DNA of 64,000 nt from an uncultured Bacteroidales bacterium (GCA_902792895.1 CADBBK010000013.1:1-64000), one strand, 5' to 3'. Shown: positions 25,618 through 34,222, counted from the stretch's first letter. The notes: a model not told the origin generated them from the sequence alone. Numbers and translations: made by a program.

Positions 25618-28320
25618 TCACTCTTGTTTTCCGGCCATGCGCTTCAGGCTTTTAACGACAAGACCTATCAGGAACACGGGTGAAGTGCCCAGGATAATCA
25701 TCAACCAAGTCTTGGCATCGAGCGGCGCAGTGTTGAACAACGGTGAGAAGAACTGCACGAGGACAATCTGGCCGACAAAAATCATTGTGGCTACACCCCA
25801 GAACACGGTGCTGTGCTTGATGTTGTTGAAAGCGCTCTTGCCCGTAGCAAAGGACCTGGCGTTCAACATATTCCAGAACTGCAGGAACACAAACACGCTG
25901 AAGAAGATGCCCATCTCATGGGGGTTGATGTTGGGATTAACACCCTTGGCAAACACGCGTCCGCCACCGCCCTGACTGATGAATTGATAGTACATTCCGA
26001 GCAACAGCACCGCAAACAGCAGGCCGGCTGCAAGGATATAACGTTTCATGCGCGGGGTGATGATGCTGGCGCGTGGGTTGCGCGGTTTCTGGCGCATGAG
26101 GATGCTGTTGGGCGGCAGCGAGGCTAGTGCCAAGGCTGCGAAGGTGTCCATAATCAGGTTCACCCACAGCATCTGGGTCACGGTCAGCGCGGGCTGCTTG
26201 CTGAAGAACGAGCCGATGGCGACCACCAGGCAGGCGCACACGTTCACCGTGAGCTGGAACAGGACAAAGCGCTGGATGTTGCTGTACAGTGAGCGGCCCC
26301 AGAGCACGGCCTTGTTGATGCTGGCAAACGAGTTATCGAGGATGGTGATGTCGCTGGCCTCCTTGGCCACGGCGGTGCCGTCGCCCATCGACAGACCCAC
26401 CTGGGCTGCATTAAGCGCGGGAGCGTCGTTGGTGCCGTCGCCCGTGACAGCAACCACCTCGCCTTGCTGTTGCAACAGGCGCACGAGGCGTGCCTTGTCA
26501 TCGGGACGGGCACGGGCCATAATCTTGATGCGTGCGGCACGGCGTGCGGCCTCGTCATCGTCGAGGGCTGCAAAGTCGGGACCCGTGATAATGGCATCGT
26601 CGGGGTCTTCGTCGGTCCACAGACCTATCTGGCGTCCTATCTCGCGCGCTGTGCCGCCAGTGTCACCGGTGACGATTTTCACTTTCACCCCGGCATTGCG
26701 GCAATCCTGGATGGCGGCCGGCACATCGGTGCGCACGGGGTCGCTGATGGCCACAATGCCCAGCAGCGTGAGTTCGGGGCAATCACCTGTCCGCAGCAGT
26801 TTGAGCGACTCGGCAGGATCGACAGCGGGGTCAAGTTCGCAATAGGCAAATGCCAGGGTGCGCATGGCCTTGGTCTGATAAGTCGTCAACTCATCGGCCA
26901 CCTGCTGGAAGGTAACGCCGCCCACCACCTCGCTGCACAGGCGCATCACAATCTCGGGAGCGCCCTTGAGCAGTAACAAGCGCTTGCCCGTGGCACTGTC
27001 GATGATAGTGGCCATGTACTTGGTCATTGTCGAGAAGGGGAGCTGCTCCAGCGGCTCACATGAGTCGCGGCGCGCGACGTAATCGTCGCCCGAGGCCTGC
27101 AGCCACAGCAGCAGAGCGCCCTCGGTGGGATTTCCCAGGGCGACCACATTATTGGGATCGCTGTCGTCGAGGAAGGCGGTGCTGTTGCAGGCGATGCTCT
27201 CGCTCACGATAATGCTCATATCATCGTCGGCCAGTTGCTCACCGCCCTCAAGCCCGTAGAAATGAGCCTGATAGACCTGCATCTGGTTCTGTGTCAGCGT
27301 ACCCGTCTTGTCGGTACAGATGACGGTAGCGGCACCCATGGTCTCGCACGCATGCATGCGGCGCACCAGATTGTTGTGCTTGAGCATCTTGCGCATGCTC
27401 AGCGCTAGCGACAATGTCACGCTCATGGGCAGTCCCTCGGGCACCGACACCACGATGAGCGTCACAGCCAGCATCACGGTCTCGATAAAATATTGCGCAT
27501 CGGCAACAAGGTCCTCAGAGCCTCCGGCCCAGAAGAACTCCACCACGCGGCCCAGCACGAGCAGGCCGGCCATCAGGTAACTGCCACGTGAAATCAGGCG
27601 GCCCAGGCGGTCGAGCTGTTGCGTGAGCGGTGTCTGGATGTTATTATCTATCTGTGCATCGCGGTAAATCTTGCCATATTCGGTCTTGTCGCCCACGCGG
27701 GCCACTTGCAGCAAGGCTTGGCCCTCGATGACGGTGCTGGCACGCAGCAGGGTGTTGACGGGATAGGTTGCCTCGTGATTCTCGGCGCTGGCGTCGTGCG
27801 TTTTCCATGCCGATGGCTCGCCCGTGAACGAGCTCTCGTCAACCGTCAGGTTGTAACTCTCCAGGATGGTGCCGTCGGCAGGCACGCGCTCACCGGTCTC
27901 GAGCAGCACCAGGTCGCCCACGACGATATCGCAGCGCGGCACCTGCGTCACATGCCCGTTGCGGCGCACCTTCACCTTGACGTGGTCATCGGTCTGATTT
28001 AGCAGGCGGAATTTTTTGTTGGCATTGACCTCGACCAGGAAACCTATCAGCGTGGCCAGTAAGACAGCCAGGAAGATGCCCAGCGGCTCAATAAAAATGC
28101 TCATGCTCATCCCGAGCCTGAAATATTCGTACAATGCCAACCCCACTGCCAATGCAAGTGCTAACAGCAGGATTTTTATCAGCGGGTCATCAAATTTTGC
28201 TAAAAACTGTTTCCACAGGGAATCCCGCTTGGGGGGCGTCAGCACATTGATGCCATATTTTTCCCGGCTGGCAACGACTTGAGCATCGGTCAGACCGGTA
28301 TTACGTTTTCTTTTTGCCAT
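25618..28320 (-). CDS. PMCA-type calcium-translocating P-type ATPase
   Basis: 900 aa, the normal length for a P2-type ATPase. An N-terminal cation-ATPase motif region is followed by paired membrane helices (about 48-70, 75-97). The actuator domain carries SSFTGEP (163-169). The PEGLP membrane motif (294-298) is present, and the phosphorylation site is DKTGTLT with D337. The hinge is VTGDT and GDGTNDAP closes the catalytic site. C-terminal helices run from about 690 to 890. PEGLP and the overall likeness point to calcium export, as annotated for the Bacteroidetes family. Other divalent cations are possible. It stands alone, between a glycosyltransferase upstream and the secreted protein downstream, with no visible cotranscribed partner. 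Confidence 0.92.
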   Translation of the reverse strand: MAKRKRNTGLTDAQVVASREKYGINVLTPPKRDSLWKQFLAKFDDPLIKILLLALALAVGLALYEYFRLGMSMSIFIEPLGIFLAVLLATLIGFLVEVNANKKFRLLNQTDDHVKVKVRRNGHVTQVPRCDIVVGDLVLLETGERVPADGTILESYNLTVDESSFTGEPSAWKTHDASAENHEATYPVNTLLRASTVIEGQALLQVARVGDKTEYGKIYRDAQIDNNIQTPLTQQLDRLGRLISRGSYLMAGLLVLGRVVEFFWAGGSEDLVADAQYFIETVMLAVTLIVVSVPEGLPMSVTLSLALSMRKMLKHNNLVRRMHACETMGAATVICTDKTGTLTQNQMQVYQAHFYGLEGGEQLADDDMSIIVSESIACNSTAFLDDSDPNNVVALGNPTEGALLLWLQASGDDYVARRDSCEPLEQLPFSTMTKYMATIIDSATGKRLLLLKGAPEIVMRLCSEVVGGVTFQQVADELTTYQTKAMRTLAFAYCELDPAVDPAESLKLLRTGDCPELTLLGIVAISDPVRTDVPAAIQDCRNAGVKVKIVTGDTGGTAREIGRQIGLWTDEDPDDAIITGPDFAALDDDEAARRAARIKIMARARPDDKARLVRLLQQQGEVVAVTGDGTNDAPALNAAQVGLSMGDGTAVAKEASDITILDNSFASINKAVLWGRSLYSNIQRFVLFQLTVNVCACLVVAIGSFFSKQPALTVTQMLWVNLIMDTFAALALASLPPNSILMRQKPRNPRASIITPRMKRYILAAGLLFAVLLLGMYYQFISQGGGGRVFAKGVNPNINPHEMGIFFSVFVFLQFWNMLNARSFATGKSAFNNIKHSTVFWGVATMIFVGQIVLVQFFSPLFNTAPLDAKTWLMIILGTSPVFLIGLVVKSLKRMAGKQE

Positions 28321-28376
28321 ATTTTATCAGTCAATTTCCACAATTGAATCCACAAACACACAAAAACCGTGCCAAC

Positions 28377-28416
28377 AAAAAAACCGGTATGATTTTATGG
28401 TTAAAAATCAACCGGT
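28377..28416 (-). terminator. Rho-independent terminator of the GT2 gene
   Basis: On the minus strand ACCGGT (28416-28411) plus an adjoining GATTTTT pairs with AAAATC and ACCGGT (28388-28383), followed by a T-tract (28382-28377). It is located just after the stop codon at 28429. Confidence 0.8.
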
Positions 28417-28428
28417 CATTGTTCTGTA

Positions 28429-29199
28429 TTATCTAGTGAGGAGCTCCGGCAGGCGCTGGCGCACGAAGCGCCGCTTGTTGAAGATGGATTCCAGCCTCAA
28501 CTTGATGACGCCCCACAGCGCCTCAAAAAAGATGCTGCTGTTCATCTTGCTCTGCCCCAGCACGCGGTTCACGAACACGATGGGCACCTCCTTGATCTTG
28601 AAGCCCATGCGATGGGCCGTGAACTTCATCTCGATCTGGAAGGCATAGCCCTTGAACTCGATGGCATCCAGGTTAATGGATTGCAGTACCTCGCGACGGT
28701 AGCACACGTAACCCGCCGTAGCGTCGCGCACCTTCATCCCGGTAATCAGTCTCACGTAGGCCGATGCAAAGTAGCTCATGAGCATCCTCCCCATCGGCCA
28801 GTTGACGACATTGACGCCAGTCAGGTATCTTGAACCCACCGACACGTCGGCACCACCTGTGGCGCATGCAGCCTGCAGTTCGGGCAGCTTGTCCACCGGG
28901 TGGGAGAAGTCGGCATCCATCTCGATCATGTAGCCGTAGCCCTGTTCCAGAGCCCACTTGAAGCCCGCGATATAGGCGGTGCCCAGGCCCTGCTTGCCCG
29001 CACGTTTCAGGATGTGGATGCGGTCAGGCTCGGCGGCGATCATCTCATCGACGATGGCACCAGTGCCGTCGGGCGAATTGTCGTCAACGACCAGCACATC
29101 AAACTGGTGCTCAGCCACGTTGAGCACTGCCGTGATGATGTTCCTGATATTTTCCCGCTCGTTATAAGTGGGGATGATGACTAAACTGTCTGACTTCAT
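28429..29199 (-). CDS. GT2 polyprenol-phosphate mannosyltransferase-like protein
   Basis: 256 aa, a single GT-A domain. It begins with VIIPTYNERENI, the family signature of dolichol/polyprenol-monophosphate mannose synthases, then LVVDDNSPDGTG and the metal-binding MIEMDADFSHP (Asp-x-Asp). The FEALWGVIKLR end is typical of bacterial members. It would transfer a hexose from a nucleotide sugar to a lipid phosphate at the cytoplasmic face, supplying a membrane-bound sugar donor for surface glycans or protein glycosylation. There is no C-terminal membrane domain, so it belongs to the soluble branch. Monocistronic by context: terminator at 28377-28416 and a -7-like box upstream at 29237-29244. Confidence 0.9.
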   Translation of the reverse strand: MKSDSLVIIPTYNERENIRNIITAVLNVAEHQFDVLVVDDNSPDGTGAIVDEMIAAEPDRIHILKRAGKQGLGTAYIAGFKWALEQGYGYMIEMDADFSHPVDKLPELQAACATGGADVSVGSRYLTGVNVVNWPMGRMLMSYFASAYVRLITGMKVRDATAGYVCYRREVLQSINLDAIEFKGYAFQIEMKFTAHRMGFKIKEVPIVFVNRVLGQSKMNSSIFFEALWGVIKLRLESIFNKRRFVRQRLPELLTR

Positions 29200-29236
29200 T
29201 GGTGCTTATTCTTTGCGTTATCGTCAAAATAGACTA

Positions 29237-29244
29237 CAAAAGTA
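29237..29244 (-). promoter_or_regulatory. -7 promoter element (TACTTTTG) of the GT2 gene
   Basis: An exact TAnnTTTG match on the minus strand, 38 bp before the start codon at 29199. A TTG lies about 23 bp further upstream, slightly beyond usual spacing. Confidence 0.55.
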
Positions 29245-29750
29245 CTACTTTTTTTCTAATATCGGCACAAAACATGATAATATTGTATTCTCATCTCGTT
29301 TTTATCATCATTTTACACCGATTAACGAATATCAACAACCCTGCAAAAACCATGCCATCCCTGTTGCAGCCCATCAGTTCGTTTTTTTTTGACTATGATA
29401 TAGATGTTGGACCAAACCCTGCGGGGCTAATGCGAACCTCTAGCTCGGCGAAGCCAATTTCACGAATTCATCATTTTTTTGCGAACAGATCTTTTCGTGA
29501 TATTTGTCTCAATAGCAAAATTTGCATTAAAAACAAATCAATGGGCCATCACAGAGCAGAAACGACATTAGACATTGATTTTCAACCACTAAAAGCCAGT
29601 TTCATATAGATAATTTCATCAAAATCGACAGGCTTGTCAGGATGAGGATGTGACATCATCCACTTCTGGCTTTGAATCATGATATGGCCCCTTTTGGCGG
29701 ATGTGAGTAAAAAAATTGGGTCTGCTGCCCTGTGGCACGCGGAAAAGTTG
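29245..29750. other. Gene-free AT-rich region
   Basis: About 500 bp between divergent genes. The open frames here have no homology that I recognise and no sensible start context. The only structured item is the 25-bp dispersed repeat at 29412-29436. I see no RNA gene. Confidence 0.5.
29412..29436 (+). repeat. Dispersed 25-bp repeat, copy B
   Basis: Begins CCAAACCCTGCGGGGC and matches the minus strand of 18261-18285 at 23 of 25 positions. It lies in the long intergenic region. Confidence 0.6.
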
Positions 29751-29758
29751 TACCTTTG
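29751..29758 (+). promoter_or_regulatory. -7 promoter element (TACCTTTG)
   Basis: An exact TAnnTTTG match 35 bp before the DUF1599 start codon at 29793. No convincing -33 TTG at standard spacing. Probably drives the 29793-34222 gene run. Confidence 0.6.
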
Positions 29759-29792
29759 TAAGTTAAATATGTAATCATGACATCAATCGACC

Positions 29793-30344
29793 ATGCACAA
29801 GACGAGCGAACAATATGATAAAGTGATAGCCGAGTGCCGCGAGCTGTTCATCAACAAGATGAAGGACTACGGTCCATCGTGGCGCATCCTCAGGCCCCGC
29901 TCGGTGACCGACCAGATCTTTATCAAGGCCAAGCGCATCCGCACGCTGGAGCTCAACGGTGAGACGAAGGTGGGCGAAGGCATCTGGCCCGAGTTCATCG
30001 GCATCATCAACTATGGCATCATCGGGCTGATACAACTGCAACTGGGTTATAGCGACCTTGTGGACATCACCGCCGAGCAGGCTCTGGAGTTGTACGACAA
30101 GCATGCCGCTGCCACCAAATCGCTGATGATGGCCAAGAATACCGACTATGGCGAGGCTTGGCGCGACATGCGCATCTCGAGCTACACCGACCTGATCCTG
30201 ACCAAGATCCAGCGCACCAAGGAAATCGAGAACCACAACGGCCAGACGCTGGTGAGCGAGGGCATCGACGCTAACTACCAGGATATGATCAACTACAGCG
30301 TGTTTGCACTGATCAAGCGCGACGAGGAAGAGTTGTTTAGTTAG
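29793..30344 (+). CDS. DUF1599 domain protein
   Basis: 183 aa, cytoplasmic. It contains two similar halves: about 8-90 (ELFINKMKDYGPSWRILRP, FIKAKRIRTLE) and about 100-180 (MMAKNTDYGEAWRDMRISS, ILTKIQRTKEIE). Each has the DYGxxWR motif and a following helix pair, the normal layout of DUF1599 proteins. The family has been linked computationally to nucleotide modification in phages, but its role in Bacteroidota chromosomes is not known to me. An ATG at 29777 is out of frame, so the start at 29793 is chosen. It is followed after a heptamer-repeat spacer by a DoxX-like gene, a pairing common in this phylum. Confidence 0.8.
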   Translation: MHKTSEQYDKVIAECRELFINKMKDYGPSWRILRPRSVTDQIFIKAKRIRTLELNGETKVGEGIWPEFIGIINYGIIGLIQLQLGYSDLVDITAEQALELYDKHAAATKSLMMAKNTDYGEAWRDMRISSYTDLILTKIQRTKEIENHNGQTLVSEGIDANYQDMINYSVFALIKRDEEELFS

Positions 30345-30367
30345 GAGTTAGGGGTTAGGAGTTGGCA
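30340..30367 (+). repeat. 7-bp tandem repeat at the stop codon, 4 units
   Basis: Units GTTAGGA, GTTAGGG, GTTAGGA, GTTGGCA run in tandem, beginning in the last sense codon of the DUF1599 gene so that the TAG stop is part of the first unit. It fills the first part of the 76-nt spacer to the DoxX-like gene. Confidence 0.75.
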
Positions 30368-30420
30368 TCCGCATTCTTGAGGACTGACGACTAAGAACTA
30401 GAAGCAAGAAACCAGAAACA

Positions 30421-31737
30421 ATGAAGATGAAGACTGTCATCAATGCCGTTAAGTACGAGACGTGGTGCCGCGTGTTGACGCTGCTCATGCGCCTCGTCGT
30501 GGGCGGACTGTTCATCTTCTCGGGATTCACCAAGGCGGTTGACCCGTGGGGCGGCTACTACAAGGTGGGCGACTACCTGACGGCCATGGGCATGGAGCAC
30601 TTGAGTGGCACCGCCCTGTTGCTGGCCGTGGCGCTGGCAGCGCTGGAGTTCATGCTCGGCGTGGCCATCGCTGTGGGAGCCTACCGACGCAGCGCACCGG
30701 TGCTGGGCCTGGTGCTGATGGCGGTGCTCACGCCGGTGACGGTGTGGATTGCGGTGACAGGCGCCGTGGGCGACTGCGGCTGCTTTGGCGACGCACTGCA
30801 CCTGTCGGGCTGGGCCACCGTGGGCAAGAATGTGCTGCTCATCCTGGGGCTGGTGTGGCTGCTGCTGTTCAACAAGACGCTGCGCGGGGTGTATGGCCCG
30901 GCGGTGCAGTGGATGGTGATGGCCGCCTCGTTTGCCCTGGTGATGGCCGTGGCCTATTACGGCTACTTCACCCAGCCGCTCATCGACTACCGTCCCTATC
31001 CCGTGGGCACACGCTTGGTGGCCACCGACGGCGCTGACGCCAGCCAGGAAGCCAGTGAGGACGATTTCATCCTGGTGTACAGCAAGGACGGCCAGGAGCG
31101 GGAATTTACCATCGACAGCCTGCCCGACGAGGAGGACGGCTGGGAGTTTGTGACGCGCTACCATGCGCGCCGTCCCTCGGGCAAAGTCATCATGCAGGGG
31201 GCTGGCGGCGGCAATGCCATCGCCATCATGGACGAGGAGGGCAACGACATCACCCTCGACGTGCTGGCCGACAGCCGGCGCACGGTGCTGTTGCTGCTGC
31301 CCGATCTGCCCCAGGTGGGTGTCGTCAACTCGTTTGCCATCAACGAACTCAACGATGCCGCACTGGTGGCCGAGGCCGACGTCATCGGGCTCACGCCCGC
31401 CACGCCTCAGCAGGTCGAGCAATGGCAAGACCTGTCGATGGCCAGCTATCCCATCCACTACATGGATGACAGCGAGCTGAAGATGATTGCCCGCGGCAAT
31501 CCTGCCGTGGTCTACGTCGAGGACGGCGTCATCAAGTGGAAACGCACCCTGGGCTCGCTCGAGAACGTGCAGCAGCCTGCCGAGCTCAGCGCCATGGGCG
31601 ATGACTGGGATGCCGGCGCCATCATCACCCGCCTCATGACGGCCTATCTGGTCGCCATGCTGGCATTACTGGCCATCAACCGCACCCACCTGCTGGTGCG
31701 CTATTTCTACTACAAACGACACAAAAACAAGAAATAA
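30421..31737 (+). CDS. DoxX-like inner-membrane protein (BT_3928 family)
   Basis: 438 aa. The N-terminal half is a four-helix DoxX/MauE-like membrane domain: helices about 17-37, 58-80, 88-112 and 136-154, with GGLFIFSGFTKAVDP and the Cys-Gly-Cys-Phe-Gly-Asp segment (GDCGCFGDAL, near 117-126). One further helix lies near 160-180. A soluble, acidic, mainly periplasmic domain follows (about 185-400), then a last transmembrane helix (about 405-422). The cysteine pair and MauE likeness suggest redox or disulfide chemistry in the membrane. This is inferred; no reaction is established for the family. It sits between the DUF1599 gene (76 nt) and the kinase-AAA+ gene (73 nt), both spacers being tandem repeats. 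Confidence 0.8.
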   Translation: MKMKTVINAVKYETWCRVLTLLMRLVVGGLFIFSGFTKAVDPWGGYYKVGDYLTAMGMEHLSGTALLLAVALAALEFMLGVAIAVGAYRRSAPVLGLVLMAVLTPVTVWIAVTGAVGDCGCFGDALHLSGWATVGKNVLLILGLVWLLLFNKTLRGVYGPAVQWMVMAASFALVMAVAYYGYFTQPLIDYRPYPVGTRLVATDGADASQEASEDDFILVYSKDGQEREFTIDSLPDEEDGWEFVTRYHARRPSGKVIMQGAGGGNAIAIMDEEGNDITLDVLADSRRTVLLLLPDLPQVGVVNSFAINELNDAALVAEADVIGLTPATPQQVEQWQDLSMASYPIHYMDDSELKMIARGNPAVVYVEDGVIKWKRTLGSLENVQQPAELSAMGDDWDAGAIITRLMTAYLVAMLALLAINRTHLLVRYFYYKRHKNKK

Positions 31738-31742
31738 CCTCT

Positions 31743-31783
31743 CTAGATCATCTAGATTATCTAGAATATCTAGAACCACTAGA
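31743..31783 (+). repeat. 9-bp tandem repeat, CTAGA every 9 bp
   Basis: CTAGA occurs at 31743, 31752, 31761, 31770 and 31779, exactly every 9 bp, with units such as ATCTAGATT and ATCTAGAAT. The array starts 5 nt after the stop codon of the DoxX-like gene and fills most of the spacer to the kinase-AAA+ gene. Confidence 0.8.
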
Positions 31784-31810
31784 AACCAGAAACTAAAAAA
31801 ACTAAACAAT

Positions 31811-33667
31811 ATGATACTCAAGCAAGGACAAGTCATCAACAACAGGTGGAACGTGGTCTACCAGATCAAGGAGAACCCCTATGCCGAGAGTTACCGCGTC
31901 GAGGACGAGAGCGGCAACCCCTACTTCATGAAGATCTATCGCCTCAAGAATGTCCCCGACAAACTCATCAACGATGGAAAGATCAACGAGATCGAGTGGA
32001 GCCGCACCATCCAGCACAAGAACATCATCAGCAGCATCGAGACCGGCATCTACGACGATGAGGCCGGAGAGTGCCACTACATGGTCGCCACCTACTTCAG
32101 CGGCGAACTGCTCAGCGAGATGCTGCAGCGCGAGGGAAAACTTGACGCCGCCACGGCCACCAAGATTTTCCTCGAGATGCTGCAGGGCCTGATGTATCTG
32201 CACAACAAGGGTCCCGCCATCCTTCACAACGACATCAACCCCACCAACGTCATGCTCAGCAGCAAGACCGGCGGGGTGGCCGAACTGATTGACATGGGAC
32301 ACATCTCTCACGGTTTCATGGGAAAAGTGCCGTTTGACACATCTGACCTCGACCCCCGTTATGCCAGCGGGCAGTCCGTATTGGGCAAGTATGACGAGCG
32401 CAACGATATCTTCGCGGCAACCGGCGTGTTCTACACGATGCTCACGGGCCGCGCTCCATGGGACGTGGAATTCACGCCCGAGATGACCCGCAAGGAAAAG
32501 ATCAAACTCGTCCAGAAAGCCCGCAACGATCAGGGCGAAATCAACGTGGATGACATTGAGGACGAAAAACTGCGCGCCGTCATCAGCCACGGGTTGGCCC
32601 TGGCCTATAACGAGCGCTATGAATGTGTCGAAAGAATCATCAGCGACCTCATCGAGGGCGACGATAGCGAGATGGCCCAGGAAATCCGCAGCAAAATCGA
32701 CCTGTCCACCGACAGCGACGACGACGATGACGCCCACGACGGCATCAACCCGTTTGAACGGCAGGACGACAGCGAGTCCCGCGGCCCCAGGTCACAGGCA
32801 GCCGCCGAGACCTCGGCCGACGTCGAGATCAAGCGTGGCGGCGGCAATGGCTTTGCCGATATCGCCGGCATGGACGACCTCAAGGAACTCCTGCGCCAGC
32901 GCGTGATCATGATACTCCAGGACAGGGAACTGGCCGAGAAATACAAGCTCACCCCGCCCAACGGCATGCTGCTCTACGGCCCCCCGGGCTGCGGCAAGAG
33001 TTTCTTTGCCGAGAAGTTTGCCGAGGAGACCGGCTTCAACTTCATCCTGGTCAAGGCCAGCGACCTGGGCTCCATCTACATCCATGGCTCGCAGGGCAAA
33101 ATCGCCGACCTGTTCAAGAAGGCCGAGGAGAATGCCCCCACAGTGCTGTGCTTCGACGAGTTTGACGCCTTTGTCCCCAGCCGCTCGGGCGACGTGGGCC
33201 CCAACCAAGCCGGTGAGGTCAACGAGTTCCTCTCCCAACTCAACAACTGCTCCAAGCGCGGCATCTTTGTCATCGCCACGAGCAACCGCCCCGACAAGGT
33301 GGATCCCGCCGTGCTGCGCACCGGCCGCATCGACAAGCAGGTGTATGTGCCCATGCCCGACAAGACCGCCCGCCGACTCATGTTTGAGCTCTACCTCAAG
33401 GACCGCCCCTGCGGCGAACTCAACAGCGAGGAACTCGCCGAGAAATCCGACGGATATGTCGCCAGCGACATCGCCTATGTCGTCAACGAGGCTGCCACCA
33501 TCGCCGCCTTCAACCGCAGCGACATCACCCAGGACCTGCTCGTCAGGACCATCGAGGGCATCAAACCCTCCATCAACAGTGACCTGATCAAGGAATATGA
33601 GCAGATGCGCCAGCAGATGGAAGGCATCATCCGCAGCAACGCTCTGCCCCGCGTGGGATTTAAATAG
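31811..33667 (+). CDS. Protein kinase fused to AAA+ ATPase
   Basis: 618 aa, cytoplasmic, no membrane segment. Residues about 10-285 form a Ser/Thr-type protein kinase fold: lysine K41 (YFMKIYRL), a helix-C glutamate (E60 or E62), catalytic loop LHNDINPTN (D141, N146; HND in place of HRD) and D161-M-G in place of DFG. The glycine loop is weak (ENPYAESY). An acidic linker (about 300-330, with five consecutive Asp) leads to a AAA+ domain (about 345-600): Walker A GPPGCGKS (390-397), Walker B LCFDEFD (D449, E450), sensor 1 ATSN (489-492) and arginine-finger candidates R503/R506. The AAA part is closest to FtsH/Cdc48-type modules. Followed by a YbjN-like gene after a heptamer-repeat spacer. It may be a stress-linked remodelling ATPase controlled by its own kinase domain (inference). 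Confidence 0.88.
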   Translation: MILKQGQVINNRWNVVYQIKENPYAESYRVEDESGNPYFMKIYRLKNVPDKLINDGKINEIEWSRTIQHKNIISSIETGIYDDEAGECHYMVATYFSGELLSEMLQREGKLDAATATKIFLEMLQGLMYLHNKGPAILHNDINPTNVMLSSKTGGVAELIDMGHISHGFMGKVPFDTSDLDPRYASGQSVLGKYDERNDIFAATGVFYTMLTGRAPWDVEFTPEMTRKEKIKLVQKARNDQGEINVDDIEDEKLRAVISHGLALAYNERYECVERIISDLIEGDDSEMAQEIRSKIDLSTDSDDDDDAHDGINPFERQDDSESRGPRSQAAAETSADVEIKRGGGNGFADIAGMDDLKELLRQRVIMILQDRELAEKYKLTPPNGMLLYGPPGCGKSFFAEKFAEETGFNFILVKASDLGSIYIHGSQGKIADLFKKAEENAPTVLCFDEFDAFVPSRSGDVGPNQAGEVNEFLSQLNNCSKRGIFVIATSNRPDKVDPAVLRTGRIDKQVYVPMPDKTARRLMFELYLKDRPCGELNSEELAEKSDGYVASDIAYVVNEAATIAAFNRSDITQDLLVRTIEGIKPSINSDLIKEYEQMRQQMEGIIRSNALPRVGFK

Positions 33668-33758
33668 GCTTTAGGCTTTAGGTGTTAGGCTTTAGGCTTT
33701 AGACTTTAGGTGTTAGGCTTTAGACTTTAGGCGTTAGGCTTTAGGTGTTAGGCTTCAG
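33668..33758 (+). repeat. 7-bp tandem repeat, 13 units
   Basis: Thirteen contiguous 7-bp units start at the first base after the TAG stop of the kinase-AAA+ gene. Units are GCTTTAG (most common), GTGTTAG, ACTTTAG, GCGTTAG and a final GCTTCAG. As 7 is not a multiple of 3, TAG recurs in every frame. The low sequence drift suggests recent expansion. Confidence 0.9.
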
Positions 33759-33769
33759 CAACCATATTT

Positions 33770-33804
33770 ACAAATTACAACTCACAACTTAAAACTCACA
33801 ATAC
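33770..33804 (+). repeat. Second 7-bp-periodic array before the YbjN-like gene
   Basis: Units ACAAATT, ACAACTC, ACAACTT, AAAACTC and ACAATAC run in register and end 1 nt before the ATG at 33806. The composition differs from the preceding array but the period is the same. Confidence 0.6.
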
Positions 33805-33805
33805 A

Positions 33806-34222
33806 ATGGACTTAAACAAACTGATGATGGACTATCTCGCCGAGGAAGGCTACCGCCCCCACGAGACGCCTTTCGGCATCGCCTTCAAGAAAGAGGGCAT
33901 CAACTACCTCTATTTCAAGGATGAGGATGACGAACAATACTTCAGGCTCATGATGCCGGCCATCTTCCAAGTGACCGAGGACAACGAGGACAGCATCATG
34001 CGCGCCATGAACGACGTCAACGGCAGCATCAAGGTGGTGAAACTCTACACCATGGATATGGAAGACGAGAAGGGCGAGAAGGATACCGCCGTGTGGGTCG
34101 CCTTTGAGATCCTGGCCGACACCACGCCCGAACTCGGTGACATCGTGCCTCGAGCCATCAACCTGCTGGATGGAGGCCGCATCGCCTTCCTTGCCAGGCT
34201 CGAAGAGATGGCCGACAATTGA
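33806..34222 (+). CDS. YbjN-like (type III chaperone-fold) small protein
   Basis: 138 aa, acidic, cytoplasmic. The alternating pattern fits the YbjN/type III secretion chaperone-like fold: an N-terminal helix (MDLNKLMMDYLAEEGYRP), paired strands (YLYFKDEDDEQYFRLMMPAIF), a helix (IMRAMNDVNGSIKVVKLY) and a strand-loop-strand (TAVWVAFEIL) before a C-terminal helix. Such proteins are small, lack enzymatic motifs and are thought to bind other proteins. Position directly after the kinase-AAA+ gene, 138 nt away on the same strand, suggests an adaptor or substrate of that ATPase (inference). It is the last gene of the run; a large palindromic element follows at 34250. Confidence 0.72.
   Translation: MDLNKLMMDYLAEEGYRPHETPFGIAFKKEGINYLYFKDEDDEQYFRLMMPAIFQVTEDNEDSIMRAMNDVNGSIKVVKLYTMDMEDEKGEKDTAVWVAFEILADTTPELGDIVPRAINLLDGGRIAFLARLEEMADN

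Noticed and set aside
33668..33758. CRISPR array
   Set aside because: Units are 7 bp and contiguous with no spacers, so this is a tandem microsatellite. No cas genes occur in the window.
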